43,789 bases of DNA from Winogradskyella sp. UBA3174. GTDB lineage: Bacteria; Bacteroidota; Bacteroidia; Flavobacteriales; Flavobacteriaceae. The position numbers and the translations under genes are program-made. The stretch lies in contig NZ_DEXW01000060.1 in assembly GCF_002364335.1 (NCBI RefSeq), positions 61,811 through 105,599 of the forward strand. Direction: 5' to 3'. The notes under the pieces were generated by a model. That model did no database searches and had not been told where the DNA came from. It saw only the letters and a program-made list of their open reading frames with translations. This document shows positions 1-8,013 of this stretch, in pieces. Within the stretch, counting starts at the first letter, position 1. Each line of letters opens with the position of its first letter.

Positions 1-1259
1 TTTCCGTTACCTTCATAATAGCGGTCTCTAATATCACTTTGACTTGCAAATTCTGCCCAAATCACTTCACCAAAATGGTCACCATCGTAATGACTAAAAG
101 AACCACCAAAAACCATGTCTATAGTATTATCCTTATAATTGGCACTGGCATTAAATACGTAAAAATCATTATCTAACCAACGACGACGTACTAAATCAGT
201 TGTATTTACTGTTTCACCATTGACCGTTAATTCTTCAAAACCATAAGTAGAGAAATCATCATCTTCTCGAAACTGCTCAAAATAACCACGACCATAAGTG
301 TAATTTAAACCTATATTCGTCGACCAGTTATTATTATAACGCTGATTCCAGTGTAATTGGTAGTGATCTTGATTGTAGTTATCTACTTCGTTATCGTAGA
401 ATTGTGTAACGCCATTATCATCTGTGTATTCTCCCGATGTGTTAAAAGTTCTATCCGCTGCTAATTGGTCGGCATTAATACCATACCAAGCTTGGTAAGT
501 CACTTCGCTTCCACCAAAAGTAATCGCTTTAATCAACGTATTATCATCGACATAAGAGCCTTGAAGAAAATACGATTTTAAATCTGCCGAAGCGCGATCA
601 ATATAACCATCGGAGGAAATATTAGACAGACGACCAGCAATTTCGAAGTGGTCGTTCATAAGACCTGTACTGAATTTTACGGTATGCTTCCTGGTATTAA
701 AACTACCAAATGAATTAGAGATCTCTCCTGAGGCCTCTTTAGAAACTGCATCTGTTAGTATATTAATACTCGCACCAAAAGCACCAGAACCATTGGTCGA
801 TGTCCCAACGCCACGTTGTAATTGTAGACTTTCTACAGACGAGGCAAAATCCCCTAAGTTAACCCAAAACGTTCCTAAGGATTCCGCATCATTAAACGGA
901 ATGCCATTAATGGTAAGGTTTGTAGATTGTGCACTGACACCACGTATTCTAATCCCAGTATAACCGATACCTGCACCAGCATCTGATGTCGTAACTACCG
1001 AAGGTAAAAAGTTAAGCAACATCGGAATGTCTTGCCCTAAATTACGCTTTGCCAATTCTTCTTTTGTAATGTTGCTGTGGGTGATTGGTGATTTAGCATC
1101 TACACGAACTGCCTTTACTAAAACCTCATCTAGCTTTTCAACTTTTGTTGAATCTTGCTTTTTGTCTTGTCCATAAACTGAACAAATACTAATAAAAAAA
1201 ATCAATAGTGTTAATCTCTGCCTACTTGTTTTTGAGAGATTTTTGAATAAAATTTTCAT
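1..1259 (-). CDS. TonB-dependent outer-membrane receptor, TPP-riboswitch controlled (3' end outside window)
   Basis: About 420 codons are visible; the C-terminal barrel runs off the left edge. The product starts MKILFKNLSK, has a hydrophobic signal segment ending near VYGQ, and then a short linker with the TonB-box-like stretch LDEVLVKAV. A plug domain follows (DIPMLLNFLPSVV, GIRIRGVSAQ, NLTINGIPFND, QLQRGVGTST). There is no CarboxypepD_reg-like domain before the plug, unlike the receptor at 31211-33829. The family imports scarce ligands across the outer membrane using TonB energy. A TPP aptamer lies about 140 bases upstream on the same strand, so the inferred ligand is thiamine, a thiamine phosphate or a precursor. 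This matches the predicted thiamine-related outer-membrane receptors of Bacteroidota. The family call is firm; the ligand rests on the riboswitch and the neighbouring genes. Confidence 0.9.
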   Translation of the reverse strand, partial: MKILFKNLSKTSRQRLTLLIFFISICSVYGQDKKQDSTKVEKLDEVLVKAVRVDAKSPITHSNITKEELAKRNLGQDIPMLLNFLPSVVTTSDAGAGIGYTGIRIRGVSAQSTNLTINGIPFNDAESLGTFWVNLGDFASSVESLQLQRGVGTSTNGSGAFGASINILTDAVSKEASGEISNSFGSFNTRKHTVKFSTGLMNDHFEIAGRLSNISSDGYIDRASADLKSYFLQGSYVDDNTLIKAITFGGSEVTYQAWYGINADQLAADRTFNTSGEYTDDNGVTQFYDNEVDNYNQDHYQLHWNQRYNNNWSTNIGLNYTYGRGYFEQFREDDDFSTYGFEELTVNGETVNTTDLVRRRWLDNDFYVFNASANYKDNTIDMVFGGSFSHYDGDHFGEVIWAEFASQSDIRDRYYEGNG

Positions 1260-1321
1260 ACGACTATAGTATTATAATCGAATAAAAAGAGGTAATTATT
1301 CTTGGTTAATAATTAGTTTTA

Positions 1322-1378
1322 AAAATTTACATAATGATACCTTTCGACTACGCTCAAGGTGACAGCAACGTAAATTTT
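1322..1378 (-). promoter_or_regulatory. Possible expression-platform hairpin between TPP aptamer and receptor gene
   Basis: In RNA sense, AAAATTTAC pairs with GTAAATTTT (9 bp). The stem encloses about 39 bases that contain a smaller imperfect hairpin derived from an interspersed repeat, and a short U run follows. The position between aptamer and start codon fits a riboswitch expression platform, but no anti-terminator pairing with the aptamer was worked out. This is inference from complementarity only. Confidence 0.35.
1339..1360. repeat. Interspersed palindromic repeat (ACCTT...AAGGT type)
   Basis: The element reads ACCTTTCGACTACGCTCAAG plus GT on the plus strand, with ACCTT/AAGGT arms. Its core resembles the short dispersed repeats (TTCGACT.CGCTCA) commonly scattered in flavobacterial intergenic regions. 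It sits inside the 5' leader of the receptor gene. Confidence 0.5.
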
Positions 1379-1397
1379 AAATAATAGCGATTATCGC

Positions 1398-1470
1398 TTT
1401 CCTAAACAGCATTACCTGTTCTAGGTTCAATGGGTATGATCTCAGCCGATATTAGGCACCCCTTTAATGA
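1398..1470 (-). promoter_or_regulatory. TPP riboswitch (THI element)
   Basis: Read on the minus strand, the conserved THI-box parts occur in order: GGGGTGCC, GGCTGAGATCATACCC, TTGAACC, an ACAGGTAATGCTG segment, then a closing strand TTTAGGAAAG. A P1 helix can form between TTAAA, just before GGGG, and TTTAG. CTGAGA and ACCCATTGAACCT are the pyrimidine-sensing and linking parts of the aptamer; GGTAATGC belongs to the pyrophosphate-sensing helix. In bacteria this aptamer usually lowers expression of thiamine synthesis or uptake genes when TPP is plentiful. The only gene directly downstream is the TonB receptor. Confidence 0.93.
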
Positions 1471-1478
1471 GAACAGCA

Positions 1479-1486
1479 CAAATGTA
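1479..1486 (-). promoter_or_regulatory. -7 promoter box upstream of the TPP riboswitch
   Basis: The minus strand reads TACATTTG, matching the Bacteroidota -7 consensus TAnnTTTG. A start about 6 bases downstream would begin the transcript just before the aptamer. No convincing -33 box was seen. Confidence 0.5.
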
Positions 1487-1654
1487 TAATAGATTTCTGG
1501 ATTATGAATTATGATTTTTATATTTTACACAGAAATTTTATAAAAAGAAACTTAGTTTAAAAATCTATTTCTCGTAAAGCCGTAAAGCGTGTTTCTGTAC
1601 AACTCATCAATTCTTAGACTTTACGAACCTTAAATGAGTTTGAAATTTTAGAAT

Positions 1655-2059
1655 TTACTCCAAAGTTGGTGGCTTTCTTTTTGCTTTCTTTTCTGAATTT
1701 ATTCGTTTATTATTTAAGCGTTTCCGCTTTACAGATCGTGGTATTTTAGTAGGACGCCTTTTTTTCTGTTCTTTTAGGCCTTCTCCTATTAGATTGATAA
1801 ATCGCTGAGTGACTATAGCCTTGTTTCTAAACTGACTTCTACTTTCATCACAAGTTATTACGACAACTCCATCTTTATTTAATCTATTATTAAAGAATTC
1901 AGATAGTTTTTCTTTTTGAACGTCATCAAATACGTTTGAATCTTCAAGATTAAAATACAATTCTGCTTTAGACGATACTTTATTAACGTGCTGCCCTCCG
2001 CTTCCAGAGCTTCGAACGTATTTATAGGTCAATTCAGATTTAAGTAAATGTACATCCAC
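1655..2059 (-). CDS. arfB: Peptidyl-tRNA hydrolase ArfB (release-factor-like ribosome rescue protein)
   Basis: This 134-residue protein has the release-factor catalytic motif GSGGQHVNK (GGQ at residues 21-23). A long basic tail follows from about residue 97, rich in Lys and Arg (KKRRPTKIP, KRKRLNNKR). It lacks the codon-recognition domains of RF1 and RF2. In the ArfB/YaeJ family, the GGQ loop hydrolyses peptidyl-tRNA on stalled ribosomes and the basic tail enters the empty mRNA channel. Length and layout fit the family. The ATG lies two bases after the stop of the DUF4301 gene, so it is probably the last gene of the upstream chain. The stretch between its stop and the riboswitch promoter holds nothing else I recognise. 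Confidence 0.92.
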   Translation of the reverse strand: MDVHLLKSELTYKYVRSSGSGGQHVNKVSSKAELYFNLEDSNVFDDVQKEKLSEFFNNRLNKDGVVVITCDESRSQFRNKAIVTQRFINLIGEGLKEQKKRRPTKIPRSVKRKRLNNKRINSEKKAKRKPPTLE

Positions 2060-2061
2060 AA

Positions 2062-3618
2062 TTACATTATTTGGTGAGGTGCTTTAAGCAAATCATTAAC
2101 TGTCTTAACAGGATTAAATGTTATGATTGGTACTTCTACAAAAATCGTATTCCAAAAGGCCATACTACCATTCCATAGTCCTGGTAACTCTAAAGCTTTT
2201 AAATCTTTACCTACTTTAGTTTTCATTGTAATAAATGCTGTCTTATGGTCTACGTAATTTTCTAAATCAAACTTTTCACCTTTATAATTTTTAACTCCGC
2301 AAACCAAATCTACAGGGTTAAAGTGTGTGGCATTTTTGAGAATATCCTTTTGTATTTTGTCCTTTAAATTTATTTGAGCAGATTCAACTATTTGAAGGGA
2401 TTGATTCCAACTTTGATCTTTTACCCAAAATGGCCCTCCACCTGGTTCTCCTTCATTTTTAACCATACCACAAACACGGATTGGTCTATTAAGCTTTTCT
2501 CTTAAATATTCTTTTTTATACTTATCTGAATATTTTTCGAACTCCATTGAAATCTTTACACTCAATTCTCGTGTTAAAAATTCGCCGATCGTAGTGAGTT
2601 CATCTTCAGAAATATCATCCTTATCGAGTTCATTAAGAAAATAGAATGTTTTTTCCTGTAATTTTAAAAGCATACCAGCTAAAGCCTTCTTATACTTAGC
2701 AACTTCTTCTTTATATTGTTTTACAACAACGTTATCTATATTCTTAACAAAAATGATATCTGCATCTAAAGCATTTAAATTCTTTAATAATGCACCATGA
2801 CCAGAAGGTCTAAATAATAATGACCCATCATCTTCTCTAAACGGTTTGTTCTTTAAAGTTACCGCAATTGTATCTGTAGATTCGTGCTGATAGGAAAATG
2901 AAATATCGAATGATACACCTGTATTTTTTTCTACACACTCCTCGATACGCTTAAATTCTTTGTCAAACTTGTCTTTAAAACGCTCAGAAATTGTAAAGTG
3001 TAATTTGGCATTATTATTATCCGAAGCGTATAATGCTGCTTCATACAAATGTTCTTCAAAGGCCGTTGAAGTACAATCATTTTTATATTCATGAAAGGGC
3101 AATAGTCCTTTCGGTGAATTTCCAAAATTTAGCTGATTTTCGTCTAACATAGTGCTAACAAAATGCCAAGCCTTAGCACTAACAGATAATTTTTCATACT
3201 CAATATCATTAGCTCTAAGAGCTTCAATAACTTTTTTATAAAATGGAAATTTTTCTAAACCAACCAAAAACAATGACATGTCTTTGAGTTTATTTTTATT
3301 AATATATGAATTTACAGATTCCTTCTTTGGTTTATAATCCTTTAAAAATTTAAATAAAAACTTAAACATTCGCGTTGCTGCACCAGAAGCCGGAACAAAC
3401 TTTAACAGTTTTAGATTATCTTTATGTTTATCAAAATAAGACACTAAACCTTCAGTTAATGTATCATCCAAAGTTATGATACCATCTTTGACTGTAGCTG
3501 CTTCAGCGATATTTGAAAAAGGAATTCCTGTTTTAAATAGTGAGATTTGATACTCAACGGCTTTAACCGTTAATCCTTTAGATTCTATTTGTTTTATATC
3601 TTTTTTTGTAAAACTCAT
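2062..3618 (-). CDS. DUF4301 family protein
   Basis: This 518-residue soluble protein has no signal peptide or membrane segment. It begins MSFTKKDIKQIESKG and has the features I associate with the Bacteroidota DUF4301 family: LKFVPASGAATRMFK near residue 75, LLPFHEYKND near residue 170, LFRPSGHGALL near residue 268, CGMVKNEGEPGGGPFWV near residue 385 and a C-terminal FNPVKTVNDLLKAPHQIM. The repeated glycine-rich phosphate-loop-like motifs hint at nucleotide or sugar-nucleotide chemistry, but no reaction is established that I know of. It overlaps the upstream kinase gene by 4 bases (ATGA) and is followed after 2 bases by arfB. This suggests translational coupling within one operon. Confidence 0.85.
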   Translation of the reverse strand: MSFTKKDIKQIESKGLTVKAVEYQISLFKTGIPFSNIAEAATVKDGIITLDDTLTEGLVSYFDKHKDNLKLLKFVPASGAATRMFKFLFKFLKDYKPKKESVNSYINKNKLKDMSLFLVGLEKFPFYKKVIEALRANDIEYEKLSVSAKAWHFVSTMLDENQLNFGNSPKGLLPFHEYKNDCTSTAFEEHLYEAALYASDNNNAKLHFTISERFKDKFDKEFKRIEECVEKNTGVSFDISFSYQHESTDTIAVTLKNKPFREDDGSLLFRPSGHGALLKNLNALDADIIFVKNIDNVVVKQYKEEVAKYKKALAGMLLKLQEKTFYFLNELDKDDISEDELTTIGEFLTRELSVKISMEFEKYSDKYKKEYLREKLNRPIRVCGMVKNEGEPGGGPFWVKDQSWNQSLQIVESAQINLKDKIQKDILKNATHFNPVDLVCGVKNYKGEKFDLENYVDHKTAFITMKTKVGKDLKALELPGLWNGSMAFWNTIFVEVPIITFNPVKTVNDLLKAPHQIM

Positions 3619-4184
3619 GTCTTCTTTTGTAATAAATTATCAATATGCTCAATAGCCAATTTAAGACGTTCTTGTTTATTACCTTTTAACAAAATATAAG
3701 GTTTTTTATAAGTTTCTAGTGCTGTTTCAAAAGCCTTAAACATACGTTCTCGTTCATGTGGCTTATCTCTTAAATCGTCAGCTTCCCATGGGGTGTCAAT
3801 ATAAGTTAAAAAATAAAGGTCGTAAGAATTTTCTAGAGCATATGCTTCTAAAATCGGGTCACATGTTCCTGAATAATAAGCTTCACTGTATATTTTAGTT
3901 TCAAGTAAGTCTGTGTCACAAATCAAAACTGAGTTTGTTTTTTTAGCCAACTTATTCTCTAAATCCATTTGTCCTTTTGCAATTGGGAGTAAATCTTTTG
4001 GCTCACATGTTTTTCGTTCATTATTCCATTTATCTTGCAGATATTCGCGTGCATATTCTCGCACCCAAACAGAATTGTAATGCCTAGCTAACTGCCGAGA
4101 TAAGGTTGTCTTACCTGTAGATTCGGGTCCAAACAGAACTACTTTTATGCAGTTTGAGGGTTGTTGTTTAAGTGCTTCTTCCAT
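3615..4184 (-). CDS. NadR-like P-loop ATPase/kinase
   Basis: A 189-residue protein with a Walker A motif GPESTGKTT at residues 19-27, EYAREYLQ near residue 44, and ICDTDLLETKIYSEAY near residue 107 as the acidic Walker-B-like region. An LID-like DDLRDKPHERERMF follows. This is the ribosylnicotinamide-kinase domain type found in NadR, without the NMN adenylyltransferase and DNA-binding parts. It overlaps the PnuC gene by 40 bases and DUF4301 by 4, so all three are likely co-translated. With PnuC alone one would predict phosphorylation of imported nicotinamide riboside. The adjoining thiamine-binding gene and TPP riboswitch make thiamine an alternative substrate. The fold is firm, the substrate open. 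Confidence 0.8.
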   Translation of the reverse strand: MEEALKQQPSNCIKVVLFGPESTGKTTLSRQLARHYNSVWVREYAREYLQDKWNNERKTCEPKDLLPIAKGQMDLENKLAKKTNSVLICDTDLLETKIYSEAYYSGTCDPILEAYALENSYDLYFLTYIDTPWEADDLRDKPHERERMFKAFETALETYKKPYILLKGNKQERLKLAIEHIDNLLQKKT

Positions 4185-4777
4185 GCTAAATAACCAAAAA
4201 TGGCAATAAATGTAAATCCTAAATATTGAAAACTTGTGAATGTAAATCCTTTATACAAATATAACGGTACAGATATAATATCTCCAATAATCCAAAATAT
4301 CCAATTTTCTATTTTACGCTTAGCCATGAGCCACATACCTACAAAAAAGATAGCTGTTGTAATGGTGTCTACATAAGCCACCCAATTTGTCCATTTATCA
4401 AAAGCATTATAGACAACAAAGACAAATAAAAGCGTCGCAAAAAATATAACTACACTTATCTTTTTCTCTTTTAAGTTGGTTCTAGATATTGGTGTGGCGT
4501 GTGTATCATCTAATTTACGCGTCCATATGTACCAGCCATAAACACTCATTATAAAATAATAGGCATTAATCATCATATCACCTAACAATTCCCATTTTAA
4601 CAATAAATACACATAGATAACTGTACTTATCATCCCTGTTGGAAATACCAAAATTTTATTCTGTTTAGAAAACCAAACCGATAAGAAACCGAATATAACC
4701 GCAACGATTTCTAGAACAATATCTGCTGTTTGGTAGTCTGAATACTGCCCAAAGAGAAAATCAAAAATTTGGCTCAT
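4145..4777 (-). CDS. pnuC: PnuC-family vitamin transporter (nicotinamide riboside or thiamine type)
   Basis: This 210-residue integral membrane protein has about seven hydrophobic segments. PnuC signatures are present: ETVAVIFG-like EIVAVIFGFLSVWFS at the N-terminus, a Trp/Tyr-rich central segment NAYYFIMSVYGWYIWTRK, NWIFWIIGDIISVPLYLYKG, and a terminal YLAWKK. PnuC proteins are facilitators that rely on downstream phosphorylation to trap the substrate, which fits the overlapping kinase gene. Members called PnuT carry thiamine. The start overlaps the thiamine-binding gene by 17 bases and the end overlaps the kinase gene by 40. I use pnuC as the family symbol; on context alone pnuT is equally likely. 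Confidence 0.85.
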   Translation of the reverse strand: MSQIFDFLFGQYSDYQTADIVLEIVAVIFGFLSVWFSKQNKILVFPTGMISTVIYVYLLLKWELLGDMMINAYYFIMSVYGWYIWTRKLDDTHATPISRTNLKEKKISVVIFFATLLFVFVVYNAFDKWTNWVAYVDTITTAIFFVGMWLMAKRKIENWIFWIIGDIISVPLYLYKGFTFTSFQYLGFTFIAIFGYLAWKKHLNNNPQTA

Positions 4778-5021
4778 AATTGCTTCTGTCTGTCTTTACA
4801 ATCTTCATTTGTAATACTGAAATATCTACAGCATCAAATGAACGTTTAATTTCTTGCGTTAAAAATGGCATTAATTTATCATAATCCCCATAAATCTGTG
4901 TGCTTAAAGGGTTTTCTAATACGGTAAAGTCTGAAGCCCTAAGCTGTTTAATAAAATTGATAACATGCTTTTCATAATCATCTAGCAATGGTGATAAAGT
5001 TAAATCTACTGATATGTTCAT
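4761..5021 (-). CDS. YkoF-like thiamine-binding protein
   Basis: Starting at MNISVDLTLSPL gives an 86-residue protein. An in-frame ATG 48 bases upstream would add MNRILIKKNTVFAATK, which does not look like a signal peptide, so the internal start is preferred. The sequence resembles the MTH1187/YkoF-like thiamine-binding family: an N-terminal beta strand ISVDLTL, a helix with INFIKQLRASDFTV, then ENPLSTQIYGDYDKLM and a terminal strand DISVLQMKIVK. The family binds hydroxymethylpyrimidine or thiamine in a ferredoxin-like fold. The 3' end overlaps the transporter gene by 17 bases, tying the two together. Confidence 0.75.
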   Translation of the reverse strand: MNISVDLTLSPLLDDYEKHVINFIKQLRASDFTVLENPLSTQIYGDYDKLMPFLTQEIKRSFDAVDISVLQMKIVKTDRSNYEPNF

Positions 5022-5100
5022 CTTAGTTGCCGCAAAAACGGTATTCTTTTTAATTAGTATTCTATTCATAAACTGCTGAGAAAAAATTCAGCATAACAAT

Positions 5101-5825
5101 TCACTTACTCAAATTGTCAAAAAACGTTACATCCTGCTCAAAAGCTGTTCCAATAACCACTAAATCTGCTCCTGCCTTGTAAGCAGATTCTAGTTCGGTT
5201 TTACTTCTTATACCACCACCAACAATTAACGGAATTTCTAAACCTTGTTTTACTTTAGAAATAATTTCGGATTCTATAGGATGTGTTGCTCCACTTCCTG
5301 CTTCGAGATACATAAGTTTCATGCCTAGTAATTCACCTGCTTTTGAGGTGTCTATTATGTATTGAAGCTGATTTCTTTTTATTGGTTTAGTTTGGCTAAC
5401 ACGTTCCACAGACGTTTCCTTTCCATTTTCAATTAACATATAGCCTGTTGGAATCACTTCTAATTTTGAATCTTTTAATCTTGAAACAGCTTCGACATGT
5501 TTACCAATTAAATAGTCAGGATTTCGACCTGAAATTAATGAAAGGAACAAAATGCCATCTGCTTTATCTGTAATCTGAATAACATCTCCAGGGAATAAAA
5601 TAACTGGTAAATCAGTATACTTTTTAATTTCAATAACTAAAGATTCAGTGCAGCCTTCGTCAACCTCACTACCTCCAACAAAAATATGCGTTGCAATGGA
5701 TTGATTCACTTTAGGAATAAAACCTGAAACAGCTTGAAGCTTCATCTTATCTGGATCGATTAAAACTGCCAATAACTTTTTATTTTTTGCCAATGCAGAA
5801 ACTATATTTTTATAAATGCTATTCA

Positions 5826-5826
<1 letters not shown>
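5101..5826 (-). CDS. Geranylgeranylglyceryl phosphate synthase family protein (PcrB-like)
   Basis: A 241-residue TIM-barrel protein with AVLIDPDKM near residue 20, IFVGGSEVD near residue 45, VILFPGD near residue 69, LEVIPTGYMLIENGK near residue 118, YLEAGSGA near residue 173 and PLIVGGGIRS near residue 198. These match the bacterial/archaeal GGGP synthase (PcrB) family, which joins a prenyl diphosphate to glycerol-1-phosphate. Bacteroidota members belong to the larger group II type; their physiological lipid is not well known. The ATG at 5824-5826 shares one base with the stop of the upstream phosphopantetheinyl transferase (TAATG), which supports this start over one 21 bases earlier. A weak 6-bp inverted repeat (5074-5093) lies between this gene and the thiamine-binding gene. 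Confidence 0.87.
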
Positions 5827-6452
<626 letters not shown>

Positions 6453-6475
6453 TTAATATTCTGAATGTTATTGAT

Positions 6476-6483
6476 TATCTTTG
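6476..6483 (+). promoter_or_regulatory. -7 promoter box for ahcY
   Basis: TATCTTTG matches TAnnTTTG exactly. A start near 6489 would give a leader of about 100 bases before the ahcY ATG. No strong -33 element is visible. Confidence 0.5.
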
Positions 6484-6586
6484 CGCTGCCTAAGGCATAT
6501 AATGCATTTTGATTAGCGAATTTAACCATTTTAAGTGCTAAATCCCAAAGGTGTTTCATTTTATAAGAATTAAGAAAAATAAAAGT

Positions 6587-7903
6587 ATGAGTACTAAAAC
6601 CGTTACTTACGTACCTAATAAGGTAAAAGATATGTCGCTTGCGGCTTGGGGAAGAAAAGAAATTAATTTAGCTGAAGCAGAAATGCCAGGCTTAATGAGT
6701 TTACGTGAAGAGTATAAAAATGAGCAACCTCTTAAAGGAGCTCGTATTGCTGGTTGTTTACACATGACGATTCAGACTGCAGTTTTAATTGAAACGCTAC
6801 AAGCACTTGGTGCTGAAGTAACTTGGAGTTCTTGTAACATCTTTTCTACTCAGGATCAGGCTGCAGCCGCAATTGCTGAAGCAGGAACTGCTGTTTATGC
6901 TTGGAAAGATATGACCGAAGAAGAATTTGACTGGTGTATTGAGCAAACCTTATTTTTCGGTGAAGACAGACAACCTCTAAACATGATTTTAGATGATGGT
7001 GGTGATTTAACTAATATGGTTTTAGACCGTTTCCCAGAATTATCTGAAGGTATTAAAGGATTGTCTGAAGAAACGACAACAGGAGTACACAGATTATACG
7101 AGCGTGTTAAAAATGGTACATTAACAATGCCGGCAATTAATGTTAACGACTCTGTAACTAAATCGAAATTTGATAACAAATACGGTTGTAAAGAATCTGC
7201 AGTCGATGCAATTCGTCGTGCAACAGATACAATGTTAGCTGGTAAACGAGTAACTGTTTGTGGTTATGGTGATGTTGGTAAAGGTACTGCTGCTTCTTTT
7301 AAAGGTGCAGGAAGTATTGTAACAGTAACTGAAATTGATCCTATTTGTGCTTTACAAGCTGCAATGGATGGTTTTGAAGTAAAAAAATTAGAAACTGTAA
7401 TTGGTAATAGCGATATCGTAATTACTACAACAGGAAATAAAGATATTGTCAGAGCTGAGCATTTCGAAGCAATGAAAGACAAAGTTATTGTTGCTAATAT
7501 TGGTCATTTTGATAACGAAATTCAAGTAGGTTGGTTAAACGAGAAACATGGTCATACAAAAGACACTATTAAGCCACAAGTAGATAAGTATACCATTGAT
7601 GGTAAAGATATCATTCTTTTAGCTGAAGGCCGTTTAGTAAACTTAGGTTGTGCAACCGGTCACCCAAGTTTTGTTATGAGTAACTCTTTTACAAACCAAA
7701 CTTTAGCACAGATTGAACTTTGGAAAAACAGTGCGGCATATAAAAATGACGTATATATGCTACCGAAAATATTAGATGAGAAAGTAGCAAAATTACACCT
7801 AGAAAAAATTGGTGTTGAACTTACAGAGCTCATAGATTACCAAGCAGATTATATTGGTGTAACAGTTGAAGGTCCTTATAAGCCTGAGCATTACAGGTAC
7901 TAA
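6587..7903 (+). CDS. ahcY: S-adenosyl-L-homocysteine hydrolase
   Basis: A 438-residue enzyme that splits S-adenosylhomocysteine into adenosine and homocysteine using bound NAD. Recognised parts are LAAWGRKEI and GCLHMTIQTAVLIETL at the N-terminus, WSSCNIFSTQDQAAAA, the NAD-binding loop CGYGDVGKGTA near residue 225, GHFDNEI, and the family C-terminus YKPEHYRY. A GTG 36 bases upstream is in frame, but MSTKTVTYVP is the natural start. The enzyme clears the product of SAM-dependent methylation, and the nearby aminotransferase and amidase genes fit a sulfur amino acid recycling neighbourhood. Confidence 0.98.
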   Translation: MSTKTVTYVPNKVKDMSLAAWGRKEINLAEAEMPGLMSLREEYKNEQPLKGARIAGCLHMTIQTAVLIETLQALGAEVTWSSCNIFSTQDQAAAAIAEAGTAVYAWKDMTEEEFDWCIEQTLFFGEDRQPLNMILDDGGDLTNMVLDRFPELSEGIKGLSEETTTGVHRLYERVKNGTLTMPAINVNDSVTKSKFDNKYGCKESAVDAIRRATDTMLAGKRVTVCGYGDVGKGTAASFKGAGSIVTVTEIDPICALQAAMDGFEVKKLETVIGNSDIVITTTGNKDIVRAEHFEAMKDKVIVANIGHFDNEIQVGWLNEKHGHTKDTIKPQVDKYTIDGKDIILLAEGRLVNLGCATGHPSFVMSNSFTNQTLAQIELWKNSAAYKNDVYMLPKILDEKVAKLHLEKIGVELTELIDYQADYIGVTVEGPYKPEHYRY

Positions 7904-7906
7904 TAA

Positions 7907-7926
7907 ATTCTTGCGAAGGCAAGAAT
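7907..7926. repeat. Short palindromic interspersed repeat (GATTC.TGCCTTCGCA type)
   Basis: ATTCTTGC / GCAAGAAT arms enclose a GAAG loop. The reverse complement matches the element at 21794-21811 at 15 of about 17 core bases, so the two are copies of one dispersed family in opposite orientation. Confidence 0.6.
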
Positions 7927-7937
7927 CTATTAGTAGA

Positions 7938-7991
7938 AATTGAAAATATTAAATCCCAAGCACTTGTGTTTGGGATTTAATATTTTCAATT
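7938..7991. terminator. Large perfect hairpin, likely bidirectional terminator after ahcY
   Basis: Two perfectly complementary 22-base arms (7938-7959 and 7970-7991; core ATTAAATCCCAA / TTGGGATTTAAT) surround a 10-base loop that can pair further. It lies between ahcY and the DUF1569 gene. The stem is longer than needed for termination and has no long T run, so it may act partly as an mRNA-stabilising or processing structure. Confidence 0.65.
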
Positions 7992-8013
7992 ACCTTTCAA
8001 TAAACAAATTTAA

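Noticed and set aside
5074..5093. Terminator between the GGGP synthase-like gene and the thiamine-binding gene
   Set aside because: Only 6 bp of stem and no T run afterwards; not strong enough to call.
6484..6586. SAH or SAM riboswitch before ahcY
   Set aside because: The leader is AT-rich and lacks the conserved cores of the known SAM and SAH aptamers; only a small hairpin is present.
7264..7482. Antisense reading frames within ahcY, rng, glyS and other genes
   Set aside because: They are open only because the sense strand codes for protein; they have no family features, no promoters and improbable composition.
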